36,882 bases of DNA from an uncultured Actinoplanes sp. (GTDB lineage: Bacteria > Actinomycetota > Actinomycetes > Mycobacteriales > Micromonosporaceae), in NCBI RefSeq assembly GCF_934643405.1, contig NZ_CAKUCL010000045.1, positions 1-36,882 of the forward strand, in the 5' to 3' direction. Position 1 is the stretch's first letter; the number at the start of each line of letters is the position of its first letter. Of this stretch, positions 33,001 through 36,882 are shown piece after piece. Under the pieces are notes generated by a model. That model was not told the origin of the DNA. It searched no databases and worked only from the letters and a program-made list of their open reading frames with translations. The position numbers and the translations under genes are program-made.

Positions 33001-33152
33001 TGCCGAGCCAGAACCTGCGCGAGACGGTCCGCGACCTCGGATTCCCGAAGCGCTTCCCGCTTGACCAGGCGGTGATCAACGGCAGCGAGGCGCGCCGCGA
33101 GCGCCTCCGTCACCACGGCTTCGTAGCGTCCGGCGGCAAGGTCATCCGTCAC
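30054..33152 (-). CDS. PLD-domain SF2 helicase with DUF3427 (possible defence gene)
   Basis: A protein of 1,032 residues. The N-terminal third holds a phospholipase-D-like domain with RLHAKAWIF (about 215-223) and VGSSNIS, half an HKD motif as in one-motif PLD nucleases. A superfamily-2 helicase follows: ATGTGKT (about 337-343, motif I), VDEFHH (about 431, motif II), LGLTATPERAD (motif III), and VVFSVDLFNEGVDVP and LQQLGRGLRR (motifs V and VI). The C-terminus is a DUF3427 domain (about 650-1030). This fusion recalls nucleic-acid-acting single-gene defence proteins, but I cannot assign a named system. The gene is clearly richer in A and T than its neighbours, a sign of transfer. GTG 33152 has no good ribosome site, so translation may be leaderless or begin slightly downstream. 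Confidence 0.8.
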   Translation of the reverse strand: MTDDLAAGRYEAVVTEALAARLAAVDHRLVKREALRESEVADRLAQVLARQIMLALETVPQEKRVSVGVEVTELLLKALQTRLPRAESIIDPVVSPGELLTAIGTLQVDERVRIPAEPFIPLLDTTVLTNSPGEPQVGNQIRREIDSADAIDIVMAFVRRSGLRNYRDALRQHAEAGKKLRVLTTTYTGSTEAEALDWLREMGAEIRVSYDVSAARLHAKAWIFHRHSTFTTAYVGSSNISYSAQNDGIEWNVRLSAARNPDVVEKIKAVFETYWENTDFLEYDRDQFEAELARAGRPDRTVRTIISPVAIRLEPFQNRLLELIEVSRAKGYHRNLLVSATGTGKTVMAAMDYVRLRDRLPRARLLFVAHRREILEQSLATFRHAVQDHSFGEMWVNDSRPTRFEHVFASVQNLRPDRLERIAPDQFDVIIVDEFHHAAAPSYRALLDRFRPHELLGLTATPERADNQSILGWFHDRIAAELRLWDAIEQHRLTPFAYYGIHDGVDLRDVPWRRGQDYDTDALSRKYTEDDRWAGLVFNQLRDHVDDVSTVRCLGFCVSVAHAQYMADRFGEFGLTAVAISGRTPDAERAQALADLETGRVQVVFSVDLFNEGVDVPAVDTLLMLRPTESGTVFLQQLGRGLRRAKDKVLCTVLDFVGHHRREFRFDRRYRALLGGSRVDLMRTIEDGFPFLPAGCHMELDRVSAEIVLQSVRNAIPSQWPRKVQELKALGEVSLAEFLSETGLELSDVYTGSRSWSDLREAAGLPLLGNGTFEKELRAAIGRMLHLDDGQRLTSYESFLTGVVPPQAESMGRTERRLLRMLVASVGGQVLAKQKGWKDASLQRTVDMVWQHPQVVGELREVLTALRDAPDHLQHSPMPDVPLQVHSRYTRIEILAAVRDDDAAKTPEWREGVYDAKTIGADLLAFTLDKTGGGFSPTTRYRDYAISPDLIHWESQSGTTADSPTGRRYQHHAAMGRSILLFARAHQNDRAFWFLGPATYVSHEGEKPMAVKWKLATPLSGDLFAEFAAAVA

Positions 33153-33160
33153 CCGTGACA

Positions 33161-33180
33161 GTGTGCCTGATCAGTCACAC
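33161..33180. promoter_or_regulatory. 20-base palindrome at the helicase start
   Basis: The sequence GTGTG, CC, TGATCA, GT, CACAC is symmetric at 18 of 20 positions and lies 8 bases before the helicase start codon. A second hairpin follows, GCTTCG (33182-33187) with CGAAGC (33197-33202). The first looks like a dimeric repressor site. Spacing (TGTG-N10-CACA) does not match CRP. No regulator is encoded beside it. Confidence 0.45.
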
Positions 33181-33263
33181 AGCTTCGCCGCAAGGCCGAA
33201 GCGCCCCTTGCCGGTCCGATAGCGTGTAGTCGCCCGTCTCATCGGTATGGCCAAGGGGATCAC

Positions 33264-34103
33264 GTGGAGTTGTTGCACTCGGGGAAAGTTCGGGACGTCT
33301 ATGCGGACGGCTCGGACGTCGTGCTCGTTGCCTCTGACCGGATCTCGATCTACGACGTTGTGCTTCCCACGCCTGTCCCGGACAAGGGGAAGATCCTCAC
33401 CCAGCTCTCGCTCTGGTGGTTCGAGCAGCTCGCCGACGTCGTCCCGAACCACGTGATCTCCAGCACCGACGTGCCCGCCGAGTGGGCCGGCCGCGCCATC
33501 CGCTGCGAGCGGCTCGACATCGTCATGGTCGAGTGCATCGCCCGGGGCTACCTCGCCGGGTCGGGGCTCAAGGAATACCAGCGCGACGGCGCCGTCTCCG
33601 GGGTCGCGCTGCCGCCGGGGCTGATCGAAGGGTCGGACCTGCCCGAGCCGATCTTCACGCCGACGACCAAGGTGCCGGCCGGTGAGGGGCACGACGCGTT
33701 CATGACCTACGCGGACGTCGAGGCCAAGGTCGGCGCGGACGTGGCGGAGGAGCTGCGGCGGATCACCCTTGAGGTCTATCGGCGCGGCCAGGAGATCGCG
33801 GCCCGCCAGGGGATCATCATCGCGGACACGAAGCTCGAGTTCGGCTTCGCGAAGGACGGCACGCTCAAGCTCGGCGACGAGCTGCTCACGCCGGACTCGT
33901 CGCGGTTCTGGGCGGCCGACGAGTGGAAGCCGGGCGGCACGCCGCGCTACCTGGACAAGCAGTTCCTGCGCGACTGGTCCGGCCAGCTCACCGACTGGGA
34001 CCGCACGGCACCCGGACCGGAAATCCCGGACGAAGTGGTCGAAGCCACCCGTAACCGGTACATCGAGGTGTACGAGCGACTGACCGGCGAACGCTGGAAG
34101 TAG
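33264..34103 (+). CDS. purC: Phosphoribosylaminoimidazole-succinocarboxamide synthase
   Basis: A protein of 279 residues from GTG 33264, with AAGGGGAT upstream. PurC joins CAIR and aspartate using ATP to form SAICAR, step eight of the purine pathway, in the cytoplasm. Diagnostic segments are LLHSGKVRDVYADG (ATP-binding start), VASDRISIYDVVLPTPVPDKG, RGYLAGSGLKEYQ and IIIADTKLEFGF. Length fits the 240-300 residue family. It stands alone here, without other pur genes. Its TAG stop directly abuts the stop codon of the convergent DUF3040 gene, with no base between. Confidence 0.95.
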   Translation: MELLHSGKVRDVYADGSDVVLVASDRISIYDVVLPTPVPDKGKILTQLSLWWFEQLADVVPNHVISSTDVPAEWAGRAIRCERLDIVMVECIARGYLAGSGLKEYQRDGAVSGVALPPGLIEGSDLPEPIFTPTTKVPAGEGHDAFMTYADVEAKVGADVAEELRRITLEVYRRGQEIAARQGIIIADTKLEFGFAKDGTLKLGDELLTPDSSRFWAADEWKPGGTPRYLDKQFLRDWSGQLTDWDRTAPGPEIPDEVVEATRNRYIEVYERLTGERWK

Positions 34104-34391
34104 TTACCAGGACGCGGTACGCCGGAAGGAAAGCGGCGCGGCACCGGTCCCGTGCCGCTTGCGGTACAGCCAAGTCCCGTACGCAATCGCCAGGAAGGCC
34201 ATCAGCGCGCCGGTCCACCCACCGACCGCGAGGCTGATCGGCGCGAAGGTCCACAGCAGAACGGCGAGCATCAGCCGCATGCGTGGCCGTGGCCGGCTGA
34301 GCCGGTCCAGGCGCCTCGTGAAATGGGGGTCGTCGGTGCGCATCTGCGTCACCAGGCCGTCGAAGGCGACCTTTTCCTCGGGATCCAGCAC
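34104..34391 (-). CDS. DUF3040 small membrane protein
   Basis: A protein of 95 residues. GTG 34391 follows GGAGGTGG. The N-terminal LDPEEKVAFDGLVTQMRTDDPHF is the typical DUF3040 amphipathic start (usually LSEHEQ-like), followed by an Arg-rich link and two membrane helices (about 38-56 and 59-77), then a short basic tail. DUF3040 proteins are common in actinobacteria and of unknown function. The gene ends flush against purC. An upstream promoter is proposed at 34419-34447. Confidence 0.75.
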   Translation of the reverse strand: MLDPEEKVAFDGLVTQMRTDDPHFTRRLDRLSRPRPRMRLMLAVLLWTFAPISLAVGGWTGALMAFLAIAYGTWLYRKRHGTGAAPLSFRRTASW

Positions 34392-34418
34392 GGGTACCCA
34401 CCTCCGAACTTCCGCGTT

Positions 34419-34447
34419 GCGATAGCTACCCGCGCCCTAACTGGCAA
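34419..34447 (-). promoter_or_regulatory. Possible sigma-70-type promoter of the DUF3040 gene
   Basis: On the minus strand TTGCCA (34447-34442) and TATCGC (34424-34419) are 17 bases apart. The inferred start of transcription is near 34412, about 20 bases before the GTG, leaving room for the GGAGGTGG ribosome site. The -10 is only a partial match. Confidence 0.35.
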
Positions 34448-34617
34448 AACGCGACGTGCACCATAGTCACCGCAACACCGGGAACCCCATTTCGTACGCG
34501 ACGTCGGCTCCGACAACCGCAGCGCACCCGGCCCCGGGCTTTGGATGATCCGCCGGCCACCTGGACAAGTCACCCGGACGGCCCGCACCACCCCCGCTGA
34601 TCAGGCAAGCTGCGCTC

Positions 34618-35382
34618 ATGGACCGCACCGAGGATCGTCTGCGCTCGTGGGAGCACGCCACGGCGTACCCGCTGACCGCTCTCTCCGTTCTCTTCATCGC
34701 GGTCTACGCCTGGCCGATCCTGGATCCCGGCATGCCGCGGCACTGGCGGCACGTGTGCGAGGCGGCGGACGTCATCATCTGGGTCCTGTTCTGTGCCGAG
34801 TACCTGATCCGGCTCTCCCTGGCCCGGTCGAGGCGCCGCTTCGTCCGTACGCACTGGTTCGATCTCGCCGTCCTGGTCCTGCCCGTGTTACGGCCGTTGC
34901 GCGCGTTACGCCTGCTCAACGCCCTCCGGGTGCTCAACCGCCACGCCGTCGCCTGGACCCGCGGCCGGCTCGCCGTCTACGTCGTCACGTCGACGGTCCT
35001 GATCGTCCTGGTCGCCGCCCTGGCCGTGCTCGAGGCCGAACGCGGCCACCCGGACAGCACCATCGGGTCCTACCCGGCGGCGCTCTGGTGGGCTGTGTGC
35101 ACGATCACCACGGTCGGCTACGGCGATCTCTACCCGGCCACCGTCGAGGGCCGTCTCGTCGCTGTCGCCCTCATGATCGGCGGCCTCGGCCTGATCGGGT
35201 TCACCACCGGCTCGATGGCCAGCTGGATCGTCGACCGCATCTCCGACCACGACCGCCCCGCCTCGGCCGCCACCCGGGCCGACGTGTCCCTGCTCCGTAC
35301 CGAGATCGAGAAGCTGCGCACCGAGGTGGCCGAGCTGCGCCGGGAAAGGCGGGAAACAGCGGGACGCGACATACGCTCGTGA
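34618..35382 (+). CDS. Voltage-gated-type potassium channel
   Basis: A protein of 254 residues from ATG 34618. Helices S1-S4 are visible: S1 about 17-36, S2 about 50-68 with acidic residues (CAEYLIRL), S3 about 78-92, and S4 RPLRALRLLNALRVLNR (about 92-108) with Arg every third or fourth residue. S5 (VYVVTSTVLIVLVAALAVLEA), the pore helix and the selectivity filter TTVGYGD (about 163-169) follow, then S6. The C-terminus is a short coiled coil (LLRTEIEKLRTEVAELRRERRE). It thus resembles small KvAP-like tetrameric channels of the inner membrane. One base separates its stop from the start of the oxidoreductase gene, suggesting joint translation. Confidence 0.88.
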   Translation: MDRTEDRLRSWEHATAYPLTALSVLFIAVYAWPILDPGMPRHWRHVCEAADVIIWVLFCAEYLIRLSLARSRRRFVRTHWFDLAVLVLPVLRPLRALRLLNALRVLNRHAVAWTRGRLAVYVVTSTVLIVLVAALAVLEAERGHPDSTIGSYPAALWWAVCTITTVGYGDLYPATVEGRLVAVALMIGGLGLIGFTTGSMASWIVDRISDHDRPASAATRADVSLLRTEIEKLRTEVAELRRERRETAGRDIRS

Positions 35383-35383
35383 C

Positions 35384-36262
35384 GTGGACTACGGGCACCC
35401 GCTGGAATTCGGAACGTTCATCACACCGGTCAACGACCCGCCGCAGGCCGCCGTGGCCCGCGCCCAGCTCAGCGAGCGACTCGGCTTCGACCTGGTGACC
35501 TTCCAGGACCATCCGTACCAACCGGCCTTCCACGACACGTGGACCCTGCTCAGCTGGGTGGCCGCGCAGACCGGCACGATCCGGGTGGCCGGCAACGTGC
35601 TCAACATCCCGCTGCGCCCGGCCCCGGTGCTGGCCCGTGCCGCGGCCAGTCTCGACCTGCTCTCCGGTGGGCGGGTCGCGATGGGGCTCGGGGCCGGCGG
35701 CTTCTGGGACGCGATCGAGGCGATGGGCGGGGTACGCCGTACGGCACCCGAGTCTGTCGATCAGCTCGGCGAGGCCATCGACGTGATCCGCGAGGTGTGG
35801 CGGGCGGACGAGCGGGCCCGGCTGCGGTACGACGGCGACTACTACCGGCTGCACGGCGCGAAGCGTGGCCCGGCGCCGGCCCATCAGGTGCCGATCTGGG
35901 TCGGCGCGTACAAGCCGCGCATGTTGCGCCTGGTCGGGACCAAGGCGGACGGCTGGCTGCCGTCGTACTCGTACCTGAAGCCGGGCGACCTCGCCCGCGG
36001 AAACCGGACCATCGACGACGCCGCGGCGGCGGCCGGGCGCGATCCCCGCGAGATCCGCCGCCTGGTCAACATGTTCGGTGAGCCCGGCAAGGAACCCGCG
36101 CGGTGGATCGACGAGCTGCTGCCGCTGATCCTCTCCGACGGCGTCGGCACGATCATCCTGGGCAGCGACGATCCCGGCGAGCTTGAGCGGTTCGCGGCCG
36201 AGGTGATCCCGGTGGTGCGCGAGGAGGTGGCGCGGTCCCGCCGGACGGCCGGCGTGCTCTGA
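35384..36262 (+). CDS. LLM-class flavin-dependent oxidoreductase (luciferase-like)
   Basis: A protein of 292 residues from GTG 35384. The TIM-barrel segments of the bacterial luciferase-like family are in order: LEFGTFITP, LGFDLVTFQDHPYQP (with the Glu/Gln-Asp-His turn near the flavin), TGTIRVAGNVLNIPLRPAPVLAR, ASLDLLSGGRVAMGLGAGG, and VPIWVGAYKPRMLRLVGTKADGW. Such enzymes use FMN or F420 with a partner reductase; in actinobacteria F420 is frequent, but sequence alone does not decide. Cytoplasmic. It is one base downstream of the channel gene and followed by a terminator hairpin. No partner reductase lies in the window. Confidence 0.85.
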   Translation: MDYGHPLEFGTFITPVNDPPQAAVARAQLSERLGFDLVTFQDHPYQPAFHDTWTLLSWVAAQTGTIRVAGNVLNIPLRPAPVLARAAASLDLLSGGRVAMGLGAGGFWDAIEAMGGVRRTAPESVDQLGEAIDVIREVWRADERARLRYDGDYYRLHGAKRGPAPAHQVPIWVGAYKPRMLRLVGTKADGWLPSYSYLKPGDLARGNRTIDDAAAAAGRDPREIRRLVNMFGEPGKEPARWIDELLPLILSDGVGTIILGSDDPGELERFAAEVIPVVREEVARSRRTAGVL

Positions 36263-36286
36263 CCGATCACCTCACGCCGTCGTTCG

Positions 36287-36308
36287 CGGTCGGTCTTTTG
36301 GCCGGCCG
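36287..36308 (+). terminator. Terminator hairpin after the LLM oxidoreductase gene
   Basis: CGGTCGGTC (36287-36295) and GGCCGGCCG (36300-36308) pair over nine positions around a TTTT loop and are followed by TTT. Two pairs are G-U, which form only in the plus-strand RNA, so it would act on the channel/oxidoreductase transcript. Confidence 0.6.
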
Positions 36309-36337
36309 TTTCGCATGGGGCAGCGAAGTTCTCAGTA

Positions 36338-36530
36338 GTGGCGTTCGGCACATCGAGGTCCAGACTGGACGCCCTCGGCCAGCAGATCGCCGGCCGGCAC
36401 CCGGTCCTTCGAGCCCGGCGACCGCCCCGGGCGGCCCGACGTTGCGGGGCCCGCGCCTCCTTCGGAGCGGCTCTGTGCCCCGAAAACGAAGTACGACCCA
36501 GAGAACGTTTTCCGCGACAACTTCACCATC
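36338..36530 (+). pseudogene. Relict of a BBE-type FAD-linked oxidase
   Basis: Two short pieces recall the ends of FAD-binding berberine-bridge-type oxidases. From GTG 36338, SRLDALGQQIAGR resembles the N-terminal segment; after a frame change FEPGDRPG (36408-36431) recalls the usual PGDPGY. From 36465 the frame reads ERLCAPKTKYDPENVFR (to 36515), very close to the family's C-terminal KxKYDPxNxFR motif. The about 400 residues between are missing, and frames change at least twice, so this is a decayed, internally deleted gene. The identification rests on short motifs. GAAAACG and CGTTTTC (36482-36488, 36506-36512) form an inverted repeat within it. Confidence 0.45.
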
Positions 36531-36696
36531 GCCCTCTTCGGAGCGGGAATCAGCGGCCGTTCATGGGCCGTGAGCTGCGGCGACGCAAGATCCGCCGAGG
36601 GAAGGGCGGAGCGGGGAGAAATGCCGGTTTACGCGGAGGTGGCGGTCGGTAATCGCCGCCCCATGGCGTCATCGGGGGGAGGCCCGCCTCGCGGAC

Positions 36697-36846
36697 GACG
36701 CGCACGCACCGGCTGGCTTCTGGGATGACGCGCACGCAACGGCCGGGTTTCCGGGACGAGGCGCAGCACCGATCGAGTTTTCGGACGGCGTCCAGGCTCT
36801 GCGAAGCTCCTGCGGCGATGCGCACGTGCCGGCCGGGCTCCTCGGA
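36697..36846. repeat. Degenerate 30-bp tandem repeat, about five units
   Basis: Units begin at 36697, 36727, 36757, 36787 and 36817, exactly 30 bases apart, with a shared core GAYGCGCACG-CCGGCCGGGYTTC. Units 1, 2 and 5 are closest; unit 3 is diverged and unit 4 nearly lost. On the minus strand one frame reads ten-residue repeats such as KPGRCVRVIP and EASRCVRVVR, but it has no ribosome site and I do not call a gene. Apart from this, 36531-36882 holds nothing that I recognise. Confidence 0.55.
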
Positions 36847-36882
36847 CGTCTGGTCAAGGTCGCCCGCTCACCGGCCTGCTCG

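Noticed and set aside
33161..33180. CRP-type binding site
   Set aside because: CRP sites have TGTG-N8-CACA; here the spacer is 10 bases.
36332..36529. A 65-residue minus-strand gene
   Set aside because: Poor ribosome site, no domain, and it is antisense to the FAD-oxidase relict motif.
36697..36846. CRISPR array
   Set aside because: The 30-base units are contiguous, with no unique spacers.

Overview
Most of this window (about 2.15 kb to the end) reads as the chromosome of a high-GC mycelial actinobacterium. GC bias at third codon positions, frequent GTG/TTG starts, many secreted and lectin-bearing proteins, and typical actinobacterial families (DUF3040, HupE/UreJ, DUF3427 helicase, DNA repair ATPase) suggest Micromonosporaceae, with Actinoplanes as my best guess. 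The first about 2.15 kb looks different. It has lower GC, other codon use and genes that recall Coriobacteriia, and its last gene (an AddB/PD-(D/E)XK-type exonuclease) is cut in mid-domain. I read the point near 2150 as a chimeric junction, more likely an assembly artefact than a natural transfer.

Layout. 1-2150: 3' end of a possibly exported protein, a small zinc-ribbon protein, and the N-terminal half of an AddB-like nuclease with a leaderless, possibly LexA-controlled promoter. 2453-3631: a GT-A glycosyltransferase. 3717-8105 (minus): HupE/UreJ-like membrane protein, a secreted purple-acid-phosphatase-like enzyme with a C-terminal WxL-like domain, and a DUF916 (WxL-interacting) membrane protein; a PHO-box-like repeat precedes the phosphatase. 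8261-12652: lipoprotein, SDR dehydratase, membrane HExxH protein, M14 carboxypeptidase and a CxxCxG membrane protein. 12725-16369: a VirD4/FtsK-like membrane protein with a broken Walker A, a YegP-like protein, and a secreted ThuA-ricin-lectin protein.

16545-23902 (minus) is a tight operon of NfeD/YqiJ-like protein, flotillin and a very large DNA repair ATPase. The ATPase is interrupted by one in-frame TAG at codon 295, exactly where I recall the family having CAG. 24060-25819 holds an acyltransferase-3 and an SGNH lipoprotein that both lack catalytic residues. 25799-28889 holds a small holin-like operon, a secreted protein and an OmpR-type two-component pair; a PQQ-type propeller protein follows.

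30054-33152 is a lower-GC PLD/SF2-helicase/DUF3427 protein, a plausible acquired defence gene, inserted beside purC. The right end has DUF3040, a voltage-sensor-type potassium channel, an LLM flavin oxidoreductase, the decayed remains of a BBE-type FAD oxidase, and a degenerate 30-bp tandem repeat. I saw no tRNA, rRNA, CRISPR array or complete insertion sequence.
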